Shown here: in pieces, positions 8,121 through 16,052 of the stretch | Layout of the letters: each line of letters opens with the position of its first letter | How positions within the stretch are numbered: position 1 is the first letter of the stretch | Assembly (NCBI GenBank): GCA_903924205.1 | Contig: CAIYAP010000005.1 | Location: 62,001-126,000 of the forward strand | Direction: 5' to 3' | Length of the DNA: 64,000 nucleotides | Source: an uncultured Actinomycetes bacterium | GTDB lineage: Bacteria; Actinomycetota; Acidimicrobiia; Acidimicrobiales; RAAP-2 | Notes under the pieces: model-generated | Told to the model about the DNA's origin: nothing | The model's input: the letters and a program-made list of their open reading frames with translations, nothing else | The model's database searches: none | Translations under genes and position numbers: made by a program

Positions 8121-9133
8121 CCTCTCTGCTCAATAACTGTCACCCGGCCCTTCGACGCGCGTGGCACTCTCTGTGTCGCGACACGGAAATTGGTCCTCAG
8201 CCTCGAGCTTTTCGGCTCCTAGGGGAGGACTGGGTGGTGTGGCGAGACGAACAGGGGATAGCTCACGTCTTTCGCGACGTGTGCCCTCACCGATTAGCGC
8301 CCCTGTCACTCGGCACGTGCATCGATGGCAATCTGCGCTGCCCCTATCACGGATGGACCTTTGATCGCGATGGCTCGTGCGTCGACATTCCCGCACTGGG
8401 TCGTGATGCCACCTATCCACCTCGGGCCAAGTTGACGGCGCCCGCCGGCGTGTATGAGTCGCACGGCATGATCTTCATCGCCCCCGAGGAACCACTCACG
8501 CCGAGGCCGGTGGTGACGGCGGCCAGCGATCCCGCGATGATGCGGGGCGACATTCCCGTCGACACCACGCGTGGCGGAGCGGGTCTCCTCGCAGACAATT
8601 TTCTCGACATGGCTCATTTTCCGTTTGTTCACGTCAATACTTTTGGTGCGGATGAAGTGCGAGAAGTTCCCCCCTACGCCGTGACGCGTGATGGCTATCG
8701 ATTCGAAGCCGTCTACGAGCACGAGTTCGCTAACCGTGAAGACCCTCTTGTGGCCACGGGCGAACACCCCCTCATCCAGCGTCGTCGGTTGACGTATCGC
8801 TACACCGCTCCCTTTCATCTGGAGTTGGACATCCACTTTCTCGACACTGGTGGCACAAACGTCATTGGCTTCTTCCTGACCCCCGTGGACGATGAGCATG
8901 TTCGCGTCTACTCCTCACTGTGGCGTAACGATGTCGACGGAGATACGGAGCGCATGCGTGAAGCCGTGGATTTTGAAGTCGCCGTAATTGGCGAAGACAT
9001 TGCTCTGCAATCTCGATTCGGTCAGTTGACCTTGCCCCTCGATCCGACTATCGAAGTTCACACCCGTGCCGACAAGACCACCATTGAGCTTCGTCGCATA
9101 TTGGCCGATCTCTGCGCGGCCGCCACGGCATAA
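8117..9133 (+). CDS. Rieske-type non-heme iron oxygenase, large subunit
   Basis: Ring-hydroxylating or O-demethylating oxygenase of 338 residues. The Rieske [2Fe-2S] ligands are Cys56, His58, Cys75 and His78 in CPHR and CPYHGW. The mononuclear iron site reads N161-D164-H167-H172 in DNFLDMAHFPFVH, with the bridging Asp164 present. Length and architecture fit the vanillate O-demethylase/phenylpropionate-type single-alpha-subunit group. No ferredoxin or reductase gene is adjacent, so electron transfer partners must lie elsewhere. Coupled by a GTGA overlap to the preceding methyltransferase. Confidence 0.92.
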   Translation: MTSLLNNCHPALRRAWHSLCRDTEIGPQPRAFRLLGEDWVVWRDEQGIAHVFRDVCPHRLAPLSLGTCIDGNLRCPYHGWTFDRDGSCVDIPALGRDATYPPRAKLTAPAGVYESHGMIFIAPEEPLTPRPVVTAASDPAMMRGDIPVDTTRGGAGLLADNFLDMAHFPFVHVNTFGADEVREVPPYAVTRDGYRFEAVYEHEFANREDPLVATGEHPLIQRRRLTYRYTAPFHLELDIHFLDTGGTNVIGFFLTPVDDEHVRVYSSLWRNDVDGDTERMREAVDFEVAVIGEDIALQSRFGQLTLPLDPTIEVHTRADKTTIELRRILADLCAAATA

Positions 9134-9183
9134 CAAAAAACATTGAGATACGTCGCGACACTGGACATGAGTTTTCTCTTTCG

Positions 9184-9777
9184 TTAACCGAAGAAGTACT
9201 GATCCACTACTTCCAGCATGAGATTATTCCATGCCTCAGGATTTACCTCCGTACCAGGGATTTCAATGATGACGCGACCGGTGATCACGCTGAGGTACCA
9301 CGGTCCAATGGCGGCCGGATCGACGCCCTGACGAATGAATCCCTTGTCCCGGATTTCGGTCCAGAGATTTTCGGTTTCGGCAAACATCGAATTTTGTTCG
9401 TCGCTAATGGCGCGCTGCAGTGCGGGTCGTGCGTAGGCCGACCCCAACACATTGACGCGTAACCATCGAGAGTCGGCACGTGATGAGGAGAAGACCTCCC
9501 TCAAAAATGCGTGGACGTAGACGCGTAACTCGTCGCGGCTTTGACACCTTCGTACGTCGGCCATGTGGCTCGCCATGAAATCGCGCGCGCTGCGGATGTA
9601 TCGAGCTGCTTGGGCCGCGGCGATGAGGCCGTCGCGATCGCCGAAGTAGTGGTACACCGCCGTCACGGCGAGCCCGGCGTTTTGCGCTAACTCATTTACT
9701 CGCACGGCTGCTTCGCCACCGTTTTCGATCATCTCGATAGCCGCGTTCAGTATTTTGTCAGCACTTTCTTGGCTCAT
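9184..9777 (-). CDS. TetR/AcrR-family transcriptional regulator
   Basis: 197 residues with a typical TetR N-terminal DNA-binding domain: ILNAAIEMIENGG start helix and a helix-turn-helix reading VNELAQNAGLAVTAVYHYFGDRDGL at about residues 27-51. The C-terminal helical ligand-binding domain has no recognisable specificity. It is convergent with the Rieske gene and divergent from a GNAT gene, with only 19 nt between start codons, so it probably controls itself and the divergent gene; control of the Rieske unit is possible but not shown. Confidence 0.92.
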   Translation of the reverse strand: MSQESADKILNAAIEMIENGGEAAVRVNELAQNAGLAVTAVYHYFGDRDGLIAAAQAARYIRSARDFMASHMADVRRCQSRDELRVYVHAFLREVFSSSRADSRWLRVNVLGSAYARPALQRAISDEQNSMFAETENLWTEIRDKGFIRQGVDPAAIGPWYLSVITGRVIIEIPGTEVNPEAWNNLMLEVVDQYFFG

Positions 9778-9784
9778 ATGCGCT

Positions 9785-9790
9785 TACTAT
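9785..9790 (+). promoter_or_regulatory. -10 element for the GNAT gene
   Basis: TACTAT ends 6 nt before the GTG at 9797 (leaderless layout). It overlaps the opposite-strand hexamer at 9786-9791. Confidence 0.6.
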
Positions 9791-9791
9791 A
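9786..9791 (-). promoter_or_regulatory. -10 element for the tetR-like gene
   Basis: TATAGT on the minus strand lies 8 nt before the ATG at 9777 and overlaps the plus-strand -10, so the two promoters must compete. Confidence 0.5.
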
Positions 9792-9796
9792 GAGGG

Positions 9797-10315
9797 GTGA
9801 AGGGTAATGAGCCGCTAAACAGTGTTCGAGAAGTCCATTACCGAGCCCTTTTACCTGATGATTACCTAATTTTTGCCGCTCTGCGCCAAGCGGCACTCAC
9901 GGGTGAGCCCGATGCGTTCGGCGCCACGTGGGCCCAGGAGTCGCAGCGCTCGCCGGAGGAGTGGCGTTCGTTCATTTCGAACCGGACGATTTTCGCGGCC
10001 TTCGACGGCGCCGAGGCGGTGGGCATCGCCGCAGGGGGTGACCGAGATGCGCGACCCAATGCTCGCGGGCTCTACTCCATGTGGGTGCACCCATCGATGC
10101 GCGGTACCGGGGTGAGCACTCATCTCATCATGTTGGTAGAGAACTGGGCGCGAGAGGGTGGCGCGACATTTCTCGCGCTCGATGTTGTCACCCATCTCGA
10201 ATATCCACGTGCTCTCTATCGACGTTGTGGCTTTGTGGAAACGGGGCGATTTTCGGTGATGTCACGTGACCCCACGATCTCCCTCGTCGAAATGGACAAG
10301 GATCTAAGACGATGA
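9797..10315 (+). CDS. GNAT-family N-acetyltransferase
   Basis: 172 residues from the GTG at 9797, which has a leaderless -10 6 nt upstream; an earlier in-frame ATG at 9755 would run through the tetR start region and is rejected. Acetyl-CoA-binding motif is YSMWVHPSMRGTGVS, with ALYRRCGF near the end. The layout matches ribosomal-protein/antibiotic-like GNATs, but the acceptor is unknown. Its stop overlaps the start of a second GNAT gene (ATGA), giving a coupled pair. Confidence 0.88.
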   Translation: MKGNEPLNSVREVHYRALLPDDYLIFAALRQAALTGEPDAFGATWAQESQRSPEEWRSFISNRTIFAAFDGAEAVGIAAGGDRDARPNARGLYSMWVHPSMRGTGVSTHLIMLVENWAREGGATFLALDVVTHLEYPRALYRRCGFVETGRFSVMSRDPTISLVEMDKDLRR

Positions 10316-10770
10316 CCTTTCTCGTGCAACAGCACGCCGACGCTACCGACCTGCACGAACTACGTCGCCGCATCTTGCGAAATAACGACCCCGCGATATC
10401 GGTGCACGATTCGCGTGATCTCGACGATGATGCGATCCACCTCAGTATCGTTCGCGACGAACTCGTCGTGGTTTGTGGATCGCTGTATTCCTCTCACAGC
10501 CCGCTCGATGATGCGGTGGCCAGCTATCAACTCCGATACATGGCAGCCGATGAGTCTGTGCGCGGCAGCGGAGGTGGGCGTGCACTCCTTGAGCGCGCCG
10601 GAGACATTGTCCGTACTCGAGGTGTCGAGCACTTGTGGGCCAATGCCCGCGACAGCGCGTTGGGCTTCTATCTCGCGACGGGGTGGACCACGGTTTCCGG
10701 CAGCGAACACCTCAGCAAGGAAACGCAGTTGCCCCACACGGTGGTGGTGAAGAGTCTGCGCAAGAAGTAG
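10312..10770 (+). CDS. GNAT-family N-acetyltransferase (second of pair)
   Basis: 152 residues. The core strand YQLRYMAADESVRGSGGGRALLERA carries the acetyl-CoA loop (RGSGGG), followed by the WANARDSALGFYLATGW strand/helix typical of the family. It is translated from an ATG that overlaps the stop of the preceding GNAT gene. The two proteins are not close copies, so this is a functional pair rather than a recent duplication. Confidence 0.88.
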   Translation: MTFLVQQHADATDLHELRRRILRNNDPAISVHDSRDLDDDAIHLSIVRDELVVVCGSLYSSHSPLDDAVASYQLRYMAADESVRGSGGGRALLERAGDIVRTRGVEHLWANARDSALGFYLATGWTTVSGSEHLSKETQLPHTVVVKSLRKK

Positions 10771-10790
10771 AGGCGTGCGAGACTGACACG

Positions 10791-11801
10791 GTGAGTCGCA
10801 TTGGAAATCTCTACGGACCGGACGCCACTTTTCTCGGCGTCCCCGCGGCCGATCCGGACGATCGCGCGAGTTGGGAACGGGCACAGGCGGTCATTGTCGG
10901 GGCGCCCTTTGATGGTGGCACGTCGTATCGCTCGGGCTGTCGCTTTGGCCCGCAGGCCATGCGCATCACTGACTACTTGCCTCACAACGGCTCGCGCCCC
11001 TCGCTCGCTCTCGGTGTTGACCCACTGAAGGAATTAGGCGTCGTGGATATCGGTGATGTCGAGATGCCGTCGGGTGACACGGAGTTGTCGCTCACGCGAC
11101 TCGAAGCACAGATTGCGCAGCTCGCGGCCGCCAACATCATCCCCATCATCCTGGGTGGCGATCACAGCATCGCCTTGCCGGACGTTACCGGAATAGCGCA
11201 CCACGTGGGATTTGGCAGAGTCTCTGTCATTCACTTTGACGCCCACGCTGACACCGCCGATATGCAGTTTGGATCTCTCTACGGCCACGGCACGCCCATG
11301 CGTCGCCTCATTGAATCCGGCGCGTGCCGCGGCGATCGCTTTTTACAGATTGGTCTTCGCGGCTACTGGCCCGAAGATGAAACACTGCAGTGGATGGCCG
11401 ATCAGGGCATGCGCAGTTTTGAAATGAGCGAAATTGTGGCTCGCGGGCTCGACGCGGTGCTTGACGAGGCTTTCGACATTGCGACAGATGACTGTGATGC
11501 CGTGTTCTTGTCGGTCGACGTTGACGTGGTGGATCCGGGCAGCGCGCCCGGTACCGGCACGCCCGAACCCGGGGGGCTCACGAGTCGTCAACTCCTCGAC
11601 GCCGTGCGCCGCATCGCGATGGAACTGCCGCTCGCGGGCATGGACGTGGTCGAAGTTGCTCCGCCCTACGACCACGCCGAGATCACGGCTTTCCTTGGCA
11701 ATCGCGTGGTACTCGAAGCCCTCGGTGGCATCGCGTGGCGCCGCGCCAAAGCCGCGGGACGCGCGGTGCGAAACCCCGCCTCGCCCCTGCTGAATCGTTA
11801 A
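10791..11801 (+). CDS. speB: Agmatinase/ureohydrolase family protein
   Basis: Binuclear-manganese ureohydrolase, 336 residues. Metal ligands are visible in GGDHS (His125), HFDAHADT (Asp150, His152, Asp154) and SVDVDVVDP (Asp243, Asp245), followed by the GTGTPEPGG loop. Agmatinase (agmatine to putrescine and urea) is the most likely activity, but guanidinobutyrase or other guanidino-hydrolase activity cannot be excluded. The GTG at 10791 begins MSRIGNLYGP; longer frames run into the GNAT gene. Its TAA shares four bases (TTAA) with the stop of the convergent decarboxylase gene. Confidence 0.88.
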   Translation: MSRIGNLYGPDATFLGVPAADPDDRASWERAQAVIVGAPFDGGTSYRSGCRFGPQAMRITDYLPHNGSRPSLALGVDPLKELGVVDIGDVEMPSGDTELSLTRLEAQIAQLAAANIIPIILGGDHSIALPDVTGIAHHVGFGRVSVIHFDAHADTADMQFGSLYGHGTPMRRLIESGACRGDRFLQIGLRGYWPEDETLQWMADQGMRSFEMSEIVARGLDAVLDEAFDIATDDCDAVFLSVDVDVVDPGSAPGTGTPEPGGLTSRQLLDAVRRIAMELPLAGMDVVEVAPPYDHAEITAFLGNRVVLEALGGIAWRRAKAAGRAVRNPASPLLNR

Positions 11802-13159
11802 CGCATCGACGCCAAGATCTCTTCGACTAGGTCATCACTGGTGTCGGGGTGCAAGAACGCCAATCGCGCAATCGTCTCGCCCTCCCACTTGGTCGGTGTC
11901 ACGAAAGCCACTTGATCACGAAGAAGCTGGTGGCTCCACGTGGTGTAGTCCTCGTGGGTCCACCCCGGTCGGCGATACAGCACGATGGACAACGACGGGT
12001 CGCGCACCAGCTCGACGTGATCGAGTGACTCAATGCGCGCCGCGGCTCGATTCGCCAAGTTGATGGCCGCCTCCACTGACTTTTCGTATCTCTCGACGCC
12101 GTGCGTCATCAGTGAGAACCAGAAGGGCAAGCCGCGGGCGCGGCGTGAGAGGTGAATAGCAAAGTCTGACGGATTCCAGTCCACATCGCCGCTGGGTGAC
12201 GAGTCGTGCAAGATATCGAGGTATCCCGCCTCTTGAGTGTGCACGGCGCGAGCGAGCGCGGGGTGTCGATAGATGAGTGCCGCGCAATCGAGCGGCGCGA
12301 ACAGCCACTTGTGGGGGTCGACGATGAAGCTGTCCGCGTGGCGAAGTCCCTTCACCACCTCGCGATAACTCTCCGAGAAAATCGCCGCGCCGCCATACGC
12401 CCCATCAACGTGGAACCACCGGTCGTGGTCGCGACACCACGAGCCCAGTCCCTCGAGGTCATCGACAATTCCCGCATTGGTGGTGCCGCAGGTGGCGACT
12501 ACGCCGATAACCGTCTCGGGGTGGGGGTCTGCCGCCAGAGCGGCAGTGAGGTTCTCGAGAGTGAAGCGGTGATCATCCGGTTCCACGAGGAGGGCACCGA
12601 TGCCGAGCACGTGCAGTGCTCGTCCCACGCTGGAGTGAGCGTCCGCGCTGATGGCAAATCGAGCCCGGTGCCTGTCGAGTCCGGGCCGACGAGCCACACC
12701 GACATCGCGACCCACCGTGAGACCAGAGAGGTTGCCGATGGAACCACCACTGACAAAGGTGCCCCCCGAACCGTGGGGCATGCCGGCCCGCTCGGCAATG
12801 AATTCGAGAGCTTGATTTTCCGCGACGACGACACCGGCACTTTCCAGCCAACTGGTGCCGTTGAGTCCGGAGCAGGCCACCACCATGTCAAAGAGCAGTG
12901 AGTTTTTCGTCGGCGCATTCGGGATGAATGCCAGGAATCCGGGCGAATCAATGGAGATGACCGCGGGTGCCATGTGCTCGCGGAAGTGCTGGAGAATGAC
13001 CTCGGGCGCGTGGCCCTGAGAGGTGATGGGAACGGTAGTGGTGTCATTCGCCATGGACCCGAGGTCCAGCGGCACCGGGTTCTCGCTGAGTCGCTCACGG
13101 CAGTAATCAAAAATCTGTTGCGCGAGGTCGGAATCGAGCTGGAACATGGGGTCGCCCAT
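11798..13159 (-). CDS. PLP-dependent group II amino-acid decarboxylase
   Basis: 453-residue aspartate-aminotransferase-fold enzyme of the aromatic-L-amino-acid/glutamate/tyrosine decarboxylase family. The cofactor lysine is Lys284 in VDPHKW, Asp252 in FHVDGAYGG contacts the pyridine nitrogen, and His175 in SADAHSS stacks on the ring. It should release CO2 from an amino acid to give an amine. The ATG is preceded by AAGGAGAACC, a clear ribosome-binding site. Convergent with agmatinase, with which it shares the stop-codon bases; both enzymes make amines, but no transporter lies between them. Confidence 0.9.
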   Translation of the reverse strand: MGDPMFQLDSDLAQQIFDYCRERLSENPVPLDLGSMANDTTTVPITSQGHAPEVILQHFREHMAPAVISIDSPGFLAFIPNAPTKNSLLFDMVVACSGLNGTSWLESAGVVVAENQALEFIAERAGMPHGSGGTFVSGGSIGNLSGLTVGRDVGVARRPGLDRHRARFAISADAHSSVGRALHVLGIGALLVEPDDHRFTLENLTAALAADPHPETVIGVVATCGTTNAGIVDDLEGLGSWCRDHDRWFHVDGAYGGAAIFSESYREVVKGLRHADSFIVDPHKWLFAPLDCAALIYRHPALARAVHTQEAGYLDILHDSSPSGDVDWNPSDFAIHLSRRARGLPFWFSLMTHGVERYEKSVEAAINLANRAAARIESLDHVELVRDPSLSIVLYRRPGWTHEDYTTWSHQLLRDQVAFVTPTKWEGETIARLAFLHPDTSDDLVEEILASMR

Positions 13160-13224
13160 GGTTCTCCTTAGGTTGGCGCCGTCAGTCGAGGCGGACTATC
13201 GATGTTAGGGCCGCAGAGGGTTTA

Positions 13225-13743
13225 TTAGTGAGCCTTGGGGCCGTTGGTCTGTTCGATGGTGCGGTCACCAATCCGGTGGAGCAGGGTGAGGCCAATCACC
13301 ATCACGATGATGAGGCCGCCGTTGATGGCGAGTTCGACCATGGCCCGACGAAATTCGGTGTCCGAACCAGCGGCTTCGGAGCTGAGTGAGGCCGAGATGG
13401 TGAGGATGTGTCGCACGTTGGCAATGATGCCGATGACGAGGAAGGGCCCCACCTGGAAGCCACCATCTCCAAAGTGAGCCGTAATGGTTCGCAAGATTTC
13501 CAAGATGATGACCACGAACAACACATTGTTCAGCGAGGCGAGGAGTGCACTCGGGAACAAGGGGTGGATGGTGAAGATTTGGCGAATGGACTCGAAGAGC
13601 ACGGCGCCGGCGATGCCGATCAGGGTCAGCGACACGACGAGCTGAATGACGTCCTCGCCCCCTTCCATCAAAAACTTCGGGAAAATTCGACTCATGGGCC
13701 GCGGCTCATGCGCGGGGCGCTGGGAAATATGGTGGTCGCTCAT
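13225..13743 (-). CDS. PsiE-family (phosphate-starvation-inducible E-like) membrane protein
   Basis: 172 residues with four predicted membrane helices (around 33-53, 68-88, 94-112 and 137-157) and the VNNVLF...ILEILRT type core of the PsiE family. The biochemical role of the family is not known; members respond to phosphate limitation in enterobacteria. It sits alone between the decarboxylase and the YczE-like gene. No Pho-box-like direct repeats are evident upstream. Confidence 0.75.
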   Translation of the reverse strand: MSDHHISQRPAHEPRPMSRIFPKFLMEGGEDVIQLVVSLTLIGIAGAVLFESIRQIFTIHPLFPSALLASLNNVLFVVIILEILRTITAHFGDGGFQVGPFLVIGIIANVRHILTISASLSSEAAGSDTEFRRAMVELAINGGLIIVMVIGLTLLHRIGDRTIEQTNGPKAH

Positions 13744-13802
13744 GTGACTTTTGTCTCTCCCCGGATGACTTGTCGCCCAATATTACCGACGATGACGTTC
13801 AT

Positions 13803-14501
13803 CTATGAGGTGGGCGACGCTGACCTCGTTGCCGGAACGGACCACCATCTCCCGACTAGCCGCAAGGCAACCGAGAGAATCGGTCCAATGGTCACGGCAA
13901 AGACGATGGTTCCCACCCCAAAAGCGCCACCCATTGCGGTGCCCACTACTAATGCGCATAACTCGATTGCCGTGCGCAAACGCGCGATCGGGAGGTTAAA
14001 TCGGCGACCCATGCCCACCATGAGACCGTCGCGTGGGCCGGTGCCCATAGCGCAGGAAAGATAGAGCGCTCCGCCACTGCCGATAGCGGTGAGGCCGCCC
14101 AGCAACATGATGATCTGCATCCACCCACTGTGGGCACTCGGAATAGCGCGGTATCCGAATTCCAAAAAAATGGGGATGACGGTGAGATTGGCGATGGTGC
14201 CGAATCCGGGTCGCTGTCGAAGGGGCCACCAGCCCGAAAAGACGCCGCAGGACACGACGAAGGTGGCCCATCCCAAGCTCAATCGAGTGGCGTGGGCGAG
14301 GCCGGTGGCAAAGACCGTCCAGGGGGCCGCACCCGCATTGCTGCGTACCATGAGCGCCTCGCCCATGCCAAAAATGGCGAGGCCCCCGATCAAAATGAAC
14401 GCCGTGAGCGGCCGTGCTCGCCACGGCGAGGCGGCGCGAAACGAGACTTCTTCGACGCGCGGCGCGAAGTATCTCCAGAGGGGTGAGCCGCGAAGTTTCA
14501 T
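13803..14501 (-). CDS. YczE/YyaS/YitT-family integral membrane protein
   Basis: 232 residues with about six membrane helices. The segments GMGEALMVRSNAGAAPWTVF, YLSCAMGTGPRDGLMVG and the ARLRTAIELCALVVG helix are characteristic of the YczE-like family of unknown function, in which small membrane proteins often accompany biosynthetic or transport genes. Its ATG overlaps the TGA of kynureninase (TGATG), so it is translationally coupled to tryptophan catabolism; an export or import role for a kynurenine-pathway compound is a reasonable guess only. Confidence 0.75.
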   Translation of the reverse strand: MKLRGSPLWRYFAPRVEEVSFRAASPWRARPLTAFILIGGLAIFGMGEALMVRSNAGAAPWTVFATGLAHATRLSLGWATFVVSCGVFSGWWPLRQRPGFGTIANLTVIPIFLEFGYRAIPSAHSGWMQIIMLLGGLTAIGSGGALYLSCAMGTGPRDGLMVGMGRRFNLPIARLRTAIELCALVVGTAMGGAFGVGTIVFAVTIGPILSVALRLVGRWWSVPATRSASPTS

Positions 14502-15730
14502 CAGGTCACCGGGTTCTTTTGGCGGTACGCCGGATCGGCGTATTCGCGATGTCGCATGACCTCGACGAGGTGAGAGACCGCGACTTCGACATCCTGAAAC
14601 GAGAGATAGAGCGGGGTGAATCCAAATCGCGCAATATTCGGAGCCCGAAAATCACCGACGACGCCGCGAGAGATCAGGGCCTGAACAATGCCGTAGGCCT
14701 CGTCGTGACGCCAACTCACCTGACTCGCTCGTCGATCGTGGTCTCGAGGGGTAACGAGTTCGAATAGTCCAGGCAATCGACCCTCCACCTCGGCGATAAA
14801 GAAGTCGGTGAGGTCCAAACTCTTGCGTCGGATGTCATCGAGTGACACATCATCGAACGCGTCCAATGCGCCCGCCAGGGCCGAGAGGCCCACGACGGAA
14901 GGAGACGACGTCACCAACGCACGAATACCGGAGGCTTTCTCGAAGGTGGAATCGAAGTCGAAAGGCCGAGCGTGTCCGAGCCATCCCGGCAGGAAATTGG
15001 TGAGCGACGCTAACCAGTGCGGCGCGACATACGCAAAGGCCGGTGCCCCTGGACCGCCGTTGAGGTACTTGTAGCCACACCCCGCGGCGAAGTCGGCCCC
15101 ATCGTCGAGAACATTCAGCGGCACCGCGCCGGTGGAGTGGGCAAGGTCCCAGATCATGAGCGCACCGTGCTCGTGGACGCAACTCGATATTCCCCGCATG
15201 TCGAGGAGCTCACCGCTGCGATAGTCCACGTGTGTGAGTAAAACGACGGCGACATCATCATCGAGTGCCTCGGCAAGGGCTGCTCGCGTCGTTCGCCGCA
15301 CCGTGATCTCTCGACGCGTGGCGGCGGCCACGCCGTCAGCGATATAGAAATCGGAATGGAAGTTGTCACCGTCCGTCACGATGACGTGGCGGTCGGGCCG
15401 AAGCGCGAGAGCGTTCGCGAGGAGCTTGGCAATGAGAATGGTCAAGGTGTCGGTCACGATGACCGTGTCGGCGGGCGCCCCAATGAGCGGTGCGAGACGA
15501 TTGCCGAGCGAGAGAGGTAAGTCCATCCAGCCCGCTGCGTTCCAACTGCGAACGAGTCCCGTCGCCCACTCGTGAGTGACCGCTTGATGGATTCGGGAAA
15601 TTGCCGTGTGCGACACGGGCCCGAGTGAATTGCCGTCGAGGTATATCAGGCCGTCGGGGATGATGAATTTGTCTCGACAGTTCGCGAGACTGTCAGCACG
15701 ATCGCGCTCGCCCGCAGAAATCTGAGTCAT
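14501..15730 (-). CDS. kynU: Kynureninase
   Basis: PLP-dependent hydrolase that cleaves L-kynurenine or 3-hydroxykynurenine to anthranilate or 3-hydroxyanthranilate plus alanine. The 409 residues include the family opening YLDGNSLGP (30-38), Asp195 in IWDLAHS, and the Schiff-base Lys221 in GCGYKYLNGGPG. C-terminal FGFTPLYLSF is also typical. Other kynurenine genes (dioxygenase, formamidase, monooxygenase) are not in the window. GGGGGT lies upstream of the ATG as ribosome-binding site. Coupled to the YczE-like membrane gene. Confidence 0.93.
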   Translation of the reverse strand: MTQISAGERDRADSLANCRDKFIIPDGLIYLDGNSLGPVSHTAISRIHQAVTHEWATGLVRSWNAAGWMDLPLSLGNRLAPLIGAPADTVIVTDTLTILIAKLLANALALRPDRHVIVTDGDNFHSDFYIADGVAAATRREITVRRTTRAALAEALDDDVAVVLLTHVDYRSGELLDMRGISSCVHEHGALMIWDLAHSTGAVPLNVLDDGADFAAGCGYKYLNGGPGAPAFAYVAPHWLASLTNFLPGWLGHARPFDFDSTFEKASGIRALVTSSPSVVGLSALAGALDAFDDVSLDDIRRKSLDLTDFFIAEVEGRLPGLFELVTPRDHDRRASQVSWRHDEAYGIVQALISRGVVGDFRAPNIARFGFTPLYLSFQDVEVAVSHLVEVMRHREYADPAYRQKNPVT

Positions 15731-15882
15731 GGCACCCCCATGTGAACGTCGCCGTCCGAACCGGTGACGGATAGAACGTGTGGAGAAAATTCCGTTGCCA
15801 AACTACGTCGCGTACTCACACGCCGACGCGCGAGTCTTCGCGAAAGCGCGTCGACTTCAGTGGTGGGGATGAGCTCGCAAAG

Positions 15883-15921
15883 AAAATTCCCCCTCGGCGC
15901 ATCATGCTGAGGGGGAATTTT
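15883..15921 (-). terminator. Intrinsic terminator of tRNA-Ser(UGA)
   Basis: A 13-bp stem (15883-15895 with 15909-15921) with a T-rich tract on the minus strand (TTTTCTTT), starting just after the encoded CCA end of the tRNA. Confidence 0.85.
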
Positions 15922-15922
15922 G

Positions 15923-16010
15923 TGGCGGAGGGAGTGGGATTTGAACCCACGGTGAGTTGCCCCACGACGGTTTTCAAGACCGTTGCATTCGTCCGCTCTG
16001 CCATCCCTCC
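15923..16010 (-). tRNA. tRNA-Ser (anticodon UGA)
   Basis: Class II tRNA of 88 nt with encoded CCA. Acceptor stem GGAGGGA pairs with TCCCTCC, discriminator G, T arm GTGGG-TTCAAAT-CCCAC, long variable arm, and anticodon loop CTTGAAA, giving anticodon TGA for UCA/UCN serine codons. Confidence 0.95.
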
Positions 16011-16052
16011 GGACGTACACGCTACCAAGCGCCGGCACACCTCTCCGAGGGC

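Noticed and set aside
15923..16010. tRNA-Ser(UGA) as a phage or island attachment site
   Set aside because: No integrase, no direct repeat of the tRNA 3' end and no change in gene character on either side were seen.
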